Notes under the pieces: generated by a model
What the model saw: the letters and a program-made list of their open reading frames with translations, nothing else
Databases searched by the model: none
What the model was told of the DNA's origin: nothing
Made by a program: the position numbers and the translations under genes
Origin: Chitinophagaceae bacterium
Lineage (GTDB): Bacteria; Bacteroidota; Bacteroidia; Chitinophagales; Chitinophagaceae
Direction: 5' to 3'
Length of the DNA stretch: 64,000 bases
Assembly (NCBI GenBank): GCA_016787065.1
Contig: JAEUVD010000025.1
Span: 1-64,000, forward strand
Shown here: positions 38,519 to 47,336 of the stretch, piece after piece
How positions within the stretch are numbered: the stretch's first letter is position 1
Layout of the letters: every line of letters begins with the position of its first letter

Positions 38519-39061
38519 CTACCCTACGGTAGTTACTATTGCTTTCTTTTTTAGAATAAGCGAACTTATCAACGTTACCAACAAGCCAATCGGTACAATT
38601 TCAGCATAGGTGATCAAGGAGTTGAATAATGGATTTTTATACATAACCGCCATATCGGCCATCTCTTTGGATTTGCTATCGATAGCGGCTTGTGTGGCGC
38701 CACTGTTTCGTAATTCTTCGAGCATACGCGCCGAATATTTATCCATAAAATCAGGCATAAAAAAGAAGTAATCAATTTGCCATGCGATCACATACATCGT
38801 GGACGCCACGAGTACAATACCGGCTCCAATTTTAAATGCCTTGCCGAACGTTATACTGCCGTTTCCAAATTTGTTACGATAGTTACGAATGCCTACAAAA
38901 ACTAACGAAAATGCAATGAGCATGGCGGCATAGCCCATAATCATGCTGGTGTTGTAATCGGCACTGCCTTCGCAATGACTCATACTGTTCATACTAATAA
39001 GCATAAACGTGGAAATTAAAAAGCCAGCAATGATTCCGAAGGTGAGGATGTTCTTTGTCAT
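38519..39061 (-). CDS. DUF4199-family membrane protein
   Basis: 180 aa from the ATG at 39061 (MTKNILTFGIIAGFLISTFM); the 17-residue extension to 39112 is hydrophilic and unlike the family. Four transmembrane segments are visible, at about 5-25, 40-60, 73-100 and the last 30 residues (TYAEIVPIGLLVTLISSLIL). Between them lie GNGSITFGKAFKIGAGIVL and DYFFFMPDFMDKYSARMLEE, the standard DUF4199 pattern. The role is unknown. It is regularly found beside LuxR- or glycosyltransferase-type genes in Bacteroidota; here the next gene encodes a membrane-anchored LuxR regulator in the same orientation. Confidence 0.82.
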   Translation of the reverse strand: MTKNILTFGIIAGFLISTFMLISMNSMSHCEGSADYNTSMIMGYAAMLIAFSLVFVGIRNYRNKFGNGSITFGKAFKIGAGIVLVASTMYVIAWQIDYFFFMPDFMDKYSARMLEELRNSGATQAAIDSKSKEMADMAVMYKNPLFNSLITYAEIVPIGLLVTLISSLILKKKAIVTTVG

Positions 39062-39169
39062 GATATTATTTTTTTTAGAAGCCAAAAATGAAGGGCTGTC
39101 GTGAAAATTCACTCATACTTTCGGCCATTTTTTGTTGAAAATAAAGGGTTTCATACTAAAGTACGATAC

Positions 39170-39664
39170 TTAGGCAATGAGTTTCAGTCGTTTTGCTTTT
39201 TCAATCGCTTGCGTTCGTCGTTGTACATCGAGTTTCGCAAATAAGTTTTGATTATGTGTTTTCACCGTACTCAACGATACAAACAATTGTTGCGCAATTT
39301 CTTCATTCTTTAATCCTTGAGAAATAAGATTCAAAATCTCCAATTCTCGTTTACTGATTTCCAATTGTTGAATGAGGGCTTCATTAGGTGTAAATTCTTC
39401 TTCTTTACTCACATAAACTTCCTTCTCAACAATCACCGTTTGAATTTCTACTTTGGGTTTGGACAGTTTCAGCGCTAACCAAATTCCAAGGGATGTAAAC
39501 AAGAGGGCTAGCAAACCCACAAAAATTTCATAGGAATGGTTAAACACCACAAACTTCAATTCAATCCATCGTAAAAAAAATAAAAGAATAGCCATACTCA
39601 TACCATACAAAATGGTCTGCTTATGCCTTGTGAAAAATTGAAATTTGTTTGACTGAATCTCCAT
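39170..39664 (-). CDS. Membrane-tethered LuxR-type transcriptional regulator
   Basis: 164 aa from the ATG at 39664 (MEIQSNKFQFFTRHKQTILY); an upstream frame start at 39691 is less likely. Two transmembrane helices (about 20-38 and 48-68) are followed by a charged linker (VIVEKEVYVSKEEEFTPNEA) and a LuxR helix-turn-helix (ISKRELEILNLISQGLKNEE, then IAQQLFVSLSTVKTHNQNLF). There is no receiver domain. Such regulators are fixed to the inner membrane and may respond to membrane state or to a partner protein. The adjacent DUF4199 membrane protein, co-directional with 108 bp between, is the obvious candidate partner. Confidence 0.85.
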   Translation of the reverse strand: MEIQSNKFQFFTRHKQTILYGMSMAILLFFLRWIELKFVVFNHSYEIFVGLLALLFTSLGIWLALKLSKPKVEIQTVIVEKEVYVSKEEEFTPNEALIQQLEISKRELEILNLISQGLKNEEIAQQLFVSLSTVKTHNQNLFAKLDVQRRTQAIEKAKRLKLIA

Positions 39665-39727
39665 GAAAAATCCTTGAACAATAAGCCGCAAGATAAAATA
39701 ATTGTGGCATATAGCTCCATAACGGAA

Positions 39728-39751
39728 GGAAAGCCCTTAGCAGGACTTTCC
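39728..39751 (-). terminator. Hairpin after the M50-like protease gene
   Basis: GGAAAGTCC and GGGCTTTCC (read on the minus strand) pair at nine positions with one mismatch around a 6-base loop, 52 bp beyond the protease stop codon and before the LuxR gene. The following bases are TTCCGTT, only partly T-rich, so this is a possible weak terminator. Confidence 0.4.
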
Positions 39752-39802
39752 TTGGATAAATAGTATTGTTTAATGAAGTAGGTTATAGTTCGGTAAGAAA
39801 AG

Positions 39803-40603
39803 TTACCAGCTTAAACCAAACACTAATAGTCGATTGCTGAGCACCGAGAGTAAAAAGAAAACGAATACCGTTACCGAGAATTTAGTAAACGCTGCGAAGT
39901 TTGGATTACTTCGTTTTACAATAGGTAGCGTACTCATGAATTTGTTATAGCCCCAAAATAATGCAAAGGGACTGCATAACGGATAGGTTACACTTAAGAA
40001 AACTTGTACCGGAAAAGTAAGCAGGGTGGTGATGATCACACCAATAAATAATGGGTAGGTGAGTATAGATTGAATAAAGGTTTGTCGTTCGGTACTTTCT
40101 TCTAACACATCGGTACTTGCTAACTCCAATAATAAAGGACGAAGCGTTTTTTTGATTAACAAATAACCCGGAATTCCACCGGCCACCGCAATGATTACAA
40201 TGAGCCAAATCGGAAGACCTAAGCTGTTAAAAACAAAGCCCGTATCTCCTCCAGGAAAGAATGGGGCAATGCAGAGATAGCCGAAGAAACTTATATAACA
40301 GAATGAACTCATGTAAACGAGAAAACAGAAAAGATAATTTCGTTTTGGGTAGGCTATACATATAAAATGAAACAAAATAGCTAGTATTAAACTGGTAAGC
40401 GGTCCTGTTGCTGCGATCGTGATGAGCGATGATAAGGGCATGTTCGTGGTTTGATACGATACCGCATTGTGGCATTGAACCACTGTTTGTGCGTGCAACA
40501 ATTTCGCTGCTACAAAATGTCCAAACTCGTGTAGGTTGGTTGTCCAGATGCTCGCTATGCTAAACACCATAGCGGTATTCAGGATGATATTTTTATACTT
40601 CAT
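39803..40603 (-). CDS. M50-like membrane zinc metalloprotease
   Basis: 266 aa, with at least six hydrophobic segments. The zinc-binding HEFGH motif (His25, Glu26, His29) lies in the first helix region (NLHEFGHFVAAKLLHAQTVV), as in site-2-protease-type M50 enzymes whose active site is in the membrane. The usual second motif (NxxPxxPLDGG) is not clear; AATGPLTSLILAILFHF is the conserved TGP-type helix. The lack of a clear third ligand means it may be an inactive or diverged relative. It lies at the end of the AraC/DUF1579-like/protease minus-strand series. Confidence 0.7.
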   Translation of the reverse strand: MKYKNIILNTAMVFSIASIWTTNLHEFGHFVAAKLLHAQTVVQCHNAVSYQTTNMPLSSLITIAATGPLTSLILAILFHFICIAYPKRNYLFCFLVYMSSFCYISFFGYLCIAPFFPGGDTGFVFNSLGLPIWLIVIIAVAGGIPGYLLIKKTLRPLLLELASTDVLEESTERQTFIQSILTYPLFIGVIITTLLTFPVQVFLSVTYPLCSPFALFWGYNKFMSTLPIVKRSNPNFAAFTKFSVTVFVFFLLSVLSNRLLVFGLSW

Positions 40604-40623
40604 AAAATATAATTTTACCTGAA

Positions 40624-41148
40624 TTATTCTCCCACTTTAGTAAGGTTGGTTTCCATAACAACCATCCATTCTTTTCCATCACGACTATATTCTCCGGTAC
40701 CCTTCCAAGTGCGAGGTTCAGAAAAATCTGTGGTGAAGCGCATGTTGCCGGCATTATGTGGTAAGGGCATTTCCCAACGAATCGTGTGTGCGGCAACGAT
40801 AGTAACTTCAACGTCAATCACTTCATCATTGCGGTAAGCGCGCATCATCCATCGTTTGGTGGTTTTATCTTGGGTTAGAATACCAAAGGCGTCATGTACC
40901 ACTTGTTTTTGTCCAGTACTAGCATCGGTTCGAGTGCCTAAGCCTTCTACTACAACGATTGAACCGTTCAGTTTACTGCTAACCTGTTCGGTGATGTCGG
41001 TTTCTTTTTTCCCTTCGGGTGAACTGATTATACCACGTCCTTTCCAGGTTCCAAACATAAAAGACAGTGGGTTCGTTTCAGATTGAACTTGCGATAGCAT
41101 AGTTGTTTGCATGAGGATGTAAATTACGGTGATGATGATTTTATACAT
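40624..41148 (-). CDS. Exported DUF1579-like protein
   Basis: 174 aa from the ATG at 41148, which gives a signal-like start MYKIIITVIYILMQTTMLSQ. The frame opens with a TTG at 41187 but those 13 residues look unrelated. The body is a lipocalin-like strand pattern: NPLSFMFGTWKGRGIISSPE, IVVVEGLGTRTDASTGQKQ, HDAFGILTQDKTTKRWMMRA, NMRFTTDFSEPRTWKGTGEY. It resembles proteins annotated DUF1579 or heme-binding-like beta-barrels; the ligand is unknown. The stop is 20 bp before the M50-like gene, so the two are probably one transcript with the AraC gene upstream. Confidence 0.65.
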   Translation of the reverse strand: MYKIIITVIYILMQTTMLSQVQSETNPLSFMFGTWKGRGIISSPEGKKETDITEQVSSKLNGSIVVVEGLGTRTDASTGQKQVVHDAFGILTQDKTTKRWMMRAYRNDEVIDVEVTIVAAHTIRWEMPLPHNAGNMRFTTDFSEPRTWKGTGEYSRDGKEWMVVMETNLTKVGE

Positions 41149-41214
41149 AAGATTATTTTTCTGCCACAAAAGTAGATGCAGCCTCAATTATCCTTTATGT
41201 ATAAATGCGTCTAA

Positions 41215-41988
41215 TTATTTCTTGAATGCAACCACATGATTTTTCTGGTAGTATAATTTAAAACTTTTGCTTTTCATGTATTTCTGGAAGGAATGAATAA
41301 AGTGCGCGTGATCTGTAAATCCTCCCACCATGGCCGAATAAGAGATACTGTTATTGTGAAAGAAAATAGATTTGGCGGTTTCACGCAGTCGCCCAATATT
41401 TCGATATTCAATCATACTTAAACCTGTAATCTGTTTAAATTGTTTTTGAATCGGACGTATAGCCATTGGTATGTCTTTCACAATGTCTTGAATTTTATGG
41501 TCAGGGTCATCTAGCTTCAAACAAATGTATTTAATGATCTCATTCATTTCAACAGAAAAGCGTTGTTGGAACTGTAATAATGTTTGTTCAATAACGGCTA
41601 CATTTTCATTGAAGTTATTTCCGAAAGCCGCTAGCATATCACGACACAGGAACTGCATCGGTTCATCACATACTACTACTTGATTCATGGTATCCTGTTT
41701 ATTGCTGAACAATTCTGGAATACTAATCCACGGATTGAAACGAATTCCAAGTAAGGTAGTTCCCGGATGAATTTCTTTGATCATACTATGTGTTCTAATA
41801 CCGGAATAGGTAACCACATGGGTATCTTGTAAGCGAACAAAAACTATAGATAGATAATTTTCCGGCATGAGTTCAAATTCAAAAGACTGTCCATCGTTAT
41901 AACGCTCCGGAATTTCGAACAGCCAATAATTCCGCACGATATCACGCAAGGCAGAACAAGGTAACCATTCACTATAGTTAATTTTCAT
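41215..41988 (-). CDS. AraC-family transcriptional regulator
   Basis: 257 aa. The N-terminal half is the DUF6597/effector-like domain frequent in Bacteroidota AraC proteins (WLPCSALRDIVRNYWLFEIP; PENYLSIVFVRLQDTHV; IHPGTTLLGIRFNPW). The C-terminal AraC double helix-turn-helix reads IQKQFKQITGLSMIEYRNIG, RLRETAKSIFF and GFTDHAHFIHSFQKYMKSKS. The second HTH keeps the family core GF.D..HF...F. It is upstream of the DUF1579-like and M50-like genes on the same strand and may regulate them. No site can be assigned. Confidence 0.9.
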   Translation of the reverse strand: MKINYSEWLPCSALRDIVRNYWLFEIPERYNDGQSFEFELMPENYLSIVFVRLQDTHVVTYSGIRTHSMIKEIHPGTTLLGIRFNPWISIPELFSNKQDTMNQVVVCDEPMQFLCRDMLAAFGNNFNENVAVIEQTLLQFQQRFSVEMNEIIKYICLKLDDPDHKIQDIVKDIPMAIRPIQKQFKQITGLSMIEYRNIGRLRETAKSIFFHNNSISYSAMVGGFTDHAHFIHSFQKYMKSKSFKLYYQKNHVVAFKK

Positions 41989-42398
41989 TCTTTCAAATAT
42001 AGAAAATTAAAGGGTTTAAAGGTGATTATGTTGCGTTGAAAAAATGGAGAAGTTTTATACTGGATTTGAAATTATAATTACTATTGTGCGATATAATTAT
42101 GGAACGCGGATTTTTTAAGATTTTTAAGATCGCTTTTGATTTTTGGTCGTCACTGAGTTCCTTTTCAGTCACTACATTAACGTGTTACATGTAGCGGTAG
42201 ACTCAGCGACGACGAAAGTCCTTCTTCTAATTCAATCATAACAATCCTAATACATCTGCGTTCTAAAAGAATGTAGAGGGTTATTAATTGATTTGAAATT
42301 AGAATCTATTAACACGATTGCTTTGATGATCACATTCATGTACACAACAGAATCAGAAATGTAAAAGTGAATGTAAAGTCACGCATGACTTCATTCTC
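41989..42398. other. Intergenic region with palindromic repeat, copy 1
   Basis: It lies between the AraC gene and ung (both minus strand). It holds a hairpin element at 42147-42212 with a relative at 47337-47395. No gene is seen; the rest is AT-rich with short TTTTTAAGA repeats near 42108-42132. Confidence 0.5.
42147..42212. repeat. Imperfect palindromic element, copy 1
   Basis: TCGTCACTGAGT (42147-42158) pairs with ACTCAGCGACGA (42201-42212) with one mismatch. Inside, CTACAT and ATGTAG pair too. The second copy at 47337-47395 keeps the outer TCGCTGA..TTCAGTCAC and the inner TTACATGTAG. Both lie in gaps over 400 bp and neither contains an open frame. A REP-like or miniature inverted-repeat element is likely. 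Confidence 0.65.
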
Positions 42399-43064
42399 CT
42401 ACCACACAATTTCTTCTTTACCCAACATCTTTAAAATATAATTTGTTTGGGAGAAATGTTTGCATCCGAAGAAACCTTGATGGGCGGAAAAAGGCGAGGG
42501 GTGTGCTGCTTTTAAAATTTCATGTTTGGAAGTATCAATCAATCGTTCTTTCTCTTGTGCAAATCGACCCCATAAAATAAAAATAACATGTTCCTTTTTT
42601 TGAGATACGATTTCAATCACACGATCCGTAAAAATTTCCCAACCAATTTTACTATGACTCATCGGGGTGTTCGCACGAACTGTTAAGCTTGCATTTAACA
42701 TCAATACCCCTTGCTGTGCCCAATGTACTAAATTGCCACTTGCGGGAATAGGCTTTTGCACATCATCTTGTAACTCTTTAAAAATATTCTGTAGTGAAGG
42801 TGGAAATTTAATGCCGTCTTGTACGCTGAAACATAATCCATGTGCTTGTCCTGGTCCGTGATACGGATCTTGTCCGAGTAACAACACCTTTAACTGATCA
42901 AATGGTGTTTGGTTGAAGGCATTGAAAATATTGGAACCTTCAGGATATATAATTTGTTCTTCTTGTTTCTCTTTTTTCAGAAATTGAACAAGCTGTTCAA
43001 AATAAACTTTATCAAATTCTTCTTGTAGAACAGCTTTCCAGCTTGTTTCAATCTGAACATTCAT
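42399..43064 (-). CDS. ung: Uracil-DNA glycosylase (family 1)
   Basis: 221 aa, normal length. It removes uracil from DNA to start base-excision repair. The water-activating motif GQDPYHGPGQAHGLCFSV (catalytic Asp in GQDPYH), the pocket motif LMLNASLTVRANTPMSHSKI and the C-terminal AAHPSPFSAHQGFFGCKHFS are all present. It lies directly downstream of nuoE on the same strand with a 24-bp gap, where nuoF would usually stand. Transcriptional linkage to nuo is possible but the function is unrelated. Confidence 0.97.
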   Translation of the reverse strand: MNVQIETSWKAVLQEEFDKVYFEQLVQFLKKEKQEEQIIYPEGSNIFNAFNQTPFDQLKVLLLGQDPYHGPGQAHGLCFSVQDGIKFPPSLQNIFKELQDDVQKPIPASGNLVHWAQQGVLMLNASLTVRANTPMSHSKIGWEIFTDRVIEIVSQKKEHVIFILWGRFAQEKERLIDTSKHEILKAAHPSPFSAHQGFFGCKHFSQTNYILKMLGKEEIVW

Positions 43065-43088
43065 GTGATGAGAGGATGAGGGGGCTGC

Positions 43089-43571
43089 TTAAGCCTTACG
43101 TAATTCTTCAATCAAAGCATCTACTTTTTCAATCGTAAGATGTTCTTTGAAATGCTTCCCTAATTGCATCATCGGAGCGTAACCACAAGCACCTAAACAC
43201 TCCGCGGTTTTTAATGTAAACAGACCATCTTCGGTAGTTTCTCCGTTTTCAATGTTGAGTTTCGTTTTGATATGATCGATGATCGCATCACTACCACGAA
43301 GCATGCAAGGACCGGTTTGACAAACTTCTAATACATAACGCCCTACTTTTTTCAAATTGAACATGGTATAAAAAGTAGCCACTTCATATACTTCAATTGG
43401 GGTGATATTTAATTCTCCCGCAACAGCATCCATTTCTTCAACACTCAATGAGTTCTTATGATTCGTTTCCTGAATTAAATGCAATACCGGCAAAAGGGCA
43501 CTTTTTTGTTTGCCTTCCGGATAGCGTTGGGTGAGTTCTTTAATTCTATTTTTTACAGCTATATCAAACAT
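43089..43571 (-). CDS. nuoE: NADH:quinone oxidoreductase subunit E (24-kDa, 2Fe-2S)
   Basis: 160 aa. It carries the N1a [2Fe-2S] cluster of respiratory complex I. The four cysteine ligands are visible as CQTGPC and CLGAC (in KTAECLGACGYAPMMQLG), after EVYEVATFYTMFNLKKVG. It is the last gene of the minus-strand nuoABCDE series. The expected nuoF is absent; ung follows. The N-terminal EVEE-like helix region is typical, so the start at 43571 is kept. Confidence 0.96.
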   Translation of the reverse strand: MFDIAVKNRIKELTQRYPEGKQKSALLPVLHLIQETNHKNSLSVEEMDAVAGELNITPIEVYEVATFYTMFNLKKVGRYVLEVCQTGPCMLRGSDAIIDHIKTKLNIENGETTEDGLFTLKTAECLGACGYAPMMQLGKHFKEHLTIEKVDALIEELRKA

Positions 43572-43601
43572 GGTTTTTCGTTTTGTGTTTTCAGAAAAAT
43601 A

Positions 43602-44813
43602 TTACGCATCTAATTCACCGGCTATCAAATTCAAACTACTCATAGTTACCACGGCATCACTGAGCATACTACCCTTGATTATTTCCGGATAGGCTTGATA
43701 ATAAATAAAGCAAGGTCGTCGAAAATGCAGTCGGTATGGAGCGCGTCCGCCATCACTAATTAAGTAAAAACCTAATTCACCATTGGCTCCTTCTACACTA
43801 TGATATACTTCACCTACCGGAATTTCTGTTTCTCCCATGATAATTTTGAAATGATAAATCAAGGCTTCCATTTTAGTATAAACATCCTGTTTTTCGGGTA
43901 AATAGAAAGCCGGAATATCCGCATGGAAAATAGCTGGGTCGTGATCTTTAATTTTTTCTAAGCACTGACGAATCATGCTTAGGCTTTGCCAAATTTCTTC
44001 ATTGCGAACTAAGAAACGATCGTATACATCACCAGTTGTACCAATCGGAACAGTGAATTCAAGGTCTTGGTAACCGGAGTAAGGATGCGCCACACGAACA
44101 TCATAATCAATACCTGTGGCTCGTAAATTAGGTCCGGTAAAGCCATAGTTTAATGCGCGTTCGGCATCTATACCTCCAACCCCCATGGTTCGATCCATGA
44201 AAATTCGATTCCGATTAAAGAGATTTTCGAATTCCTTCATCGCTTTCGGAAAATCCTTAAGGAACTGATTAATTTTTTGAAAAGCAATTTCAGTGAAGTT
44301 GCGTTCGAAGCCTCCAATACGTCCAATGTTCGTAGTTAAACGCGAACCGCAGATCTCTTCGAAGATTTCATAAATTTTCTCTCGGAATTCGAATACGTAA
44401 ACAAATCCTGTGAAGGCACCGGTATCCACACCAATTACTGAATTGCAAACCAGGTGATCGGCAATACGTGCCAATTCCATGATGATGATGCGGAGGTACT
44501 CTACACGCTTTGGTAATTCAGCACCTATGAGCTTCTCTACGGTCATGTGCCATCCCATATTATTTATAGGAGAAGAACAATAATTCAAGCGATCGGTAAG
44601 TGGTGTAATTTGATAGTAGGCCCTGCGTTCAGCAATTTTTTCAAAAGCACGATGTATAAAGCCAACGGTTGGTATAGCATCTACTATACGTTCGCCATCC
44701 ATTTCCAAAATGTTCTGAAACACACCATGTGTGGCAGGGTGGGTAGGCCCTAAATTGAGGGTGGTTGTTTGTTTTCCAACTGATCCTTCCGGTAATTGTA
44801 TATTTTGTTTCAT
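43602..44813 (-). CDS. nuoD: NADH:quinone oxidoreductase subunit D (49-kDa)
   Basis: 403 aa. A quinone-chamber subunit of the peripheral arm of complex I, related to hydrogenase large subunits but without the metal-binding cysteines. Family signatures: LGPTHPATHGVFQNILEMDG near the start, AFEKIAERRAYYQITPLTDR, LNYCSSPINNMGWHMTVEKL, and the C-terminal HFRRPCFIYYQAYPEIIKGS and MSSLNLIAGELDA. Its start lies 32 bp after the nuoC stop. Separate nuoC and nuoD genes are usual for this phylum. Confidence 0.97.
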   Translation of the reverse strand: MKQNIQLPEGSVGKQTTTLNLGPTHPATHGVFQNILEMDGERIVDAIPTVGFIHRAFEKIAERRAYYQITPLTDRLNYCSSPINNMGWHMTVEKLIGAELPKRVEYLRIIIMELARIADHLVCNSVIGVDTGAFTGFVYVFEFREKIYEIFEEICGSRLTTNIGRIGGFERNFTEIAFQKINQFLKDFPKAMKEFENLFNRNRIFMDRTMGVGGIDAERALNYGFTGPNLRATGIDYDVRVAHPYSGYQDLEFTVPIGTTGDVYDRFLVRNEEIWQSLSMIRQCLEKIKDHDPAIFHADIPAFYLPEKQDVYTKMEALIYHFKIIMGETEIPVGEVYHSVEGANGELGFYLISDGGRAPYRLHFRRPCFIYYQAYPEIIKGSMLSDAVVTMSSLNLIAGELDA

Positions 44814-44845
44814 TAAAAGCGTGTGTTCAAAAATTCAATCTAAAA

Positions 44846-45337
44846 TTAGCGTCCAAACATGTCATCATCCTTATCTGTTCTACTTTGATCTTCCAAAGCA
44901 TATTCTTTACGTAACGGATGGTAATCCATTTCCTCCACATTCATAATACGAATGAGGTTAGGATGCCCAACAAAGTTTACACCAAAGAAATCGTAAGCTT
45001 CACGCTCTAACCAATTCGCTGTAGCGTAAACGCCGGTAGCGGTATATACATCCGGTTTTGAAATAGGAACAAACACTTTCATGCGCACGCGCTGTCCGGT
45101 ACGTATATTTTGAAACAGATATACTACTGCAAGTTCTTTATCTTTTTGTTCGGGATAATGAATAGCTGTTAAATCATTCAGGAAATGAAAACCTAATTCA
45201 TCGTGCATGAAATTCAGCACTTTTAAATTGCTATCTGTTTCACACGTGAAGGTGAGTAACCCATAAGGTTCCTCAAACATGGATACGGCGTTCCCAAATT
45301 TGGTACTCAGTTGTTGTTTAATTTCTTCGTTGTTCAT
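44846..45337 (-). CDS. nuoC: NADH:quinone oxidoreductase subunit C (30-kDa)
   Basis: 163 aa. The family motif ANWLEREAYDFFGVNFVGHP, then NLIRIMNVEEMDYHPLRKEY, identifies the 30-kDa subunit of complex I, which pairs with NuoD on the peripheral arm. The N-terminal part (DELGFHFLNDLTAIHYPEQK) also fits. Gaps to nuoB (16 bp) and nuoD (32 bp) are short, so one operon. Confidence 0.96.
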   Translation of the reverse strand: MNNEEIKQQLSTKFGNAVSMFEEPYGLLTFTCETDSNLKVLNFMHDELGFHFLNDLTAIHYPEQKDKELAVVYLFQNIRTGQRVRMKVFVPISKPDVYTATGVYATANWLEREAYDFFGVNFVGHPNLIRIMNVEEMDYHPLRKEYALEDQSRTDKDDDMFGR

Positions 45338-45353
45338 GAAAGAGGTTTATTAC

Positions 45354-45914
45354 TTATTGAATACCGTATTCATTCAAGAGATGTTTGTACTCATCGCTAT
45401 TACGTCGGCGAATATCTTCTTGTTTTACTAAATCTTGGATACGCATAAAGCCATCGATGATAGCTTCCGGTCGTGGCGGACAACCCGGTACATAAACGTC
45501 TACCGGAATTACCTGATCGATTCCCTGAAGTACCGAATAGGTATCGAAAATTCCACCGCTACTTGCGCAAGCACCCACCGCCATGACCCATCGGGGCTCA
45601 GCCATTTGAAGGTACACCTGACGTAAGATAGGCGCCATTTTCTTCGCGATGGTACCCATTACCATAATCAAATCGCATTGGCGAGGTGAAAAACTTAAAC
45701 GCTCCGAACCGAAACGTGCCAAATCGTAATGGGCTGCCATGGTAGCCATGAACTCGATGCCGCAGCACGACGTAGCAAAAGGCAAAGGCCAAATAGAATT
45801 GCTTCGAGCCAAACCTATGGCTTCACTGAGTTTCATGGTGAAAAAACCTTCTCCCGTAAAGCCACGAGGGGGTTCTACCATTTTAATTTTTGTATTATGT
45901 GTTACCGGTCTCAC
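45354..45914 (-). CDS. nuoB: NADH:quinone oxidoreductase subunit B (PSST, N2 cluster)
   Basis: 186 aa. It holds the N2 [4Fe-4S] cluster that passes electrons to quinone. The ligands are the tandem Cys in ATSCCGIEFMATMAAHYDLA, the Cys in VGACASSGGIFDTYSVLQG and the Cys in VPGCPPRPEAIIDGFMRI. The central FSPRQCDLIMVMGTIAKKMA is typical. Its start at 45914 follows nuoA by 84 bp. Confidence 0.97.
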   Translation of the reverse strand: MRPVTHNTKIKMVEPPRGFTGEGFFTMKLSEAIGLARSNSIWPLPFATSCCGIEFMATMAAHYDLARFGSERLSFSPRQCDLIMVMGTIAKKMAPILRQVYLQMAEPRWVMAVGACASSGGIFDTYSVLQGIDQVIPVDVYVPGCPPRPEAIIDGFMRIQDLVKQEDIRRRNSDEYKHLLNEYGIQ

Positions 45915-45998
45915 TATGGACGTACGTTTTAATTTTTACGATTTAAAATAAACCAAGTGTTTTCATCATGATGTTTTAATAATACATTTCCTTTTAAG

Positions 45999-46382
45999 CT
46001 ATTCTTCCCATTGAAGGGCGCCTTTTTTGATGATATACACGAACCCTACAATAAAGAAAGCCACAAACATAGCTACCGCCCAGAAGCCATTCCAACCAAG
46101 ATCGCGGAAATTCATGGCATAAGGGTAAAAGAAAATTACCTCCACATCAAACAAAACGAAAAGAATGGCTACCAGAAAGTACTTTACTGCCAAAGGCTGA
46201 CGAGCATTACCTTCTTGTTCGATACCGCACTCAAAGTTTTCGAGTTTATCGCTGGTTTTTCGCTTCGGTCCGAGAAGATGTGTTGCGCCCATCATAACCC
46301 CAACAAATACAACCGCCAAAATAACTTGAATCAGAATCGGGAAATAGTTGAATGGCGCAGATCCGGCTTCTAAAAGTAGCAT
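45999..46382 (-). CDS. nuoA: NADH:quinone oxidoreductase subunit A
   Basis: 127 aa with three transmembrane helices. Signatures: FECGIEQEGNARQPLAVKYF and LVAILFVLFDVEVIFFYPYA with the conserved membrane acidic residues, in the order known for NuoA. It is the first gene of the minus-strand nuo run; the over-1-kb gap upstream should hold its promoter. A start at 46382 (MLLLEAGSAPFNYFPILIQV) gives a complete first helix. Confidence 0.96.
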   Translation of the reverse strand: MLLLEAGSAPFNYFPILIQVILAVVFVGVMMGATHLLGPKRKTSDKLENFECGIEQEGNARQPLAVKYFLVAILFVLFDVEVIFFYPYAMNFRDLGWNGFWAVAMFVAFFIVGFVYIIKKGALQWEE

Positions 46383-46785
46383 AGCTTTCGTTTGTTTAAT
46401 ATAAGCGACAAAAATAGGCTAAATTGACTGATATTTTCAGCATGTTTTTGAGGAAAAGGGATATGATTTTTAGCTTTTACAGAAATAAAGACGTTGGTGC
46501 GCTTGGAGTAGGTGCTGCACCTTTTTACGAGGTTTAGAAATCAAATAAGTCTGAATCAAGGTTGGATGGGAATAACCTTCGGTATGCGTGGAGTATCCAT
46601 ACAGCTTCACTGGATATTTGTCATATGTAGCAGAAGCCAAGAGGATTCATCGAGGGCTCAAAGCATAGAAGGTAATCGGAACTTGCACATACCAAAAGCA
46701 CGCAAACAAGTATAAATAAGCAAAGTCACGTTTTGTCAGTTGATTTTTTCGAAAAACCATCTCGAGTTTCGTAAATGGAAACCTT

Positions 46786-46848
46786 TGTATCCGTTTTGCT
46801 AACAACTGTATCCATTTTGCTAACTATTGTATCCATTTTGCTAACAAT
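46786..46848 (+). repeat. Three tandem copies of a 21-bp unit
   Basis: Units at 46786-46806, 46807-46827 and 46828-46848, consensus TGTATCCATTTTGCTAACAAY with one to three differences per copy. The period is a multiple of three, so the plus-strand frame reads a VSILLT-type repeat, but the frame is otherwise unsupported. Confidence 0.85.
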
Positions 46849-47336
46849 GGAGCTTCGCGGAACACAACAAATGACAGTACCTAATAACCACAGTGCGCGA
46901 AGGGTGAATCTCAGTTCTGATTATCCGAACCGCAAGGATGGATGGATTAACCCGAAACGTCAGCTTGTCAGTCGGAATGTTTATCTTTTTTTTCAGATGA
47001 TCACTCGAGATCGTGAGATGATAAATAAAGTTAATAAAATAGACATTCGAGGAAATCAACTAGTTACTTGAGACAGTAAAACAGAGATGCCATGTGATCA
47101 TACAGTAGTTGTATGTATCAAAACTTAAAGTGATTTCAGTAAAATAAGAATTGTGATGTACAACGAACTCCTTCAAATCATAAAAAAGAAGGGTATGTTT
47201 TGTGGATGAAGAGGTGAATTGGAAGTAAAGACAGTTGAATGAATACAGGAAACAACGTTATGGCATTACTTGAAATTAACAAGGTAGATTCTTTCAATGA
47301 ATAAACGCTGAATTACTATTGTGTACTTCACCCATA

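Noticed and set aside
46775..47071. 98-aa frame with VSILLT repeats
   Set aside because: The repeat is a DNA tandem repeat; the remainder has no motif, and no promoter or ribosome site is evident.
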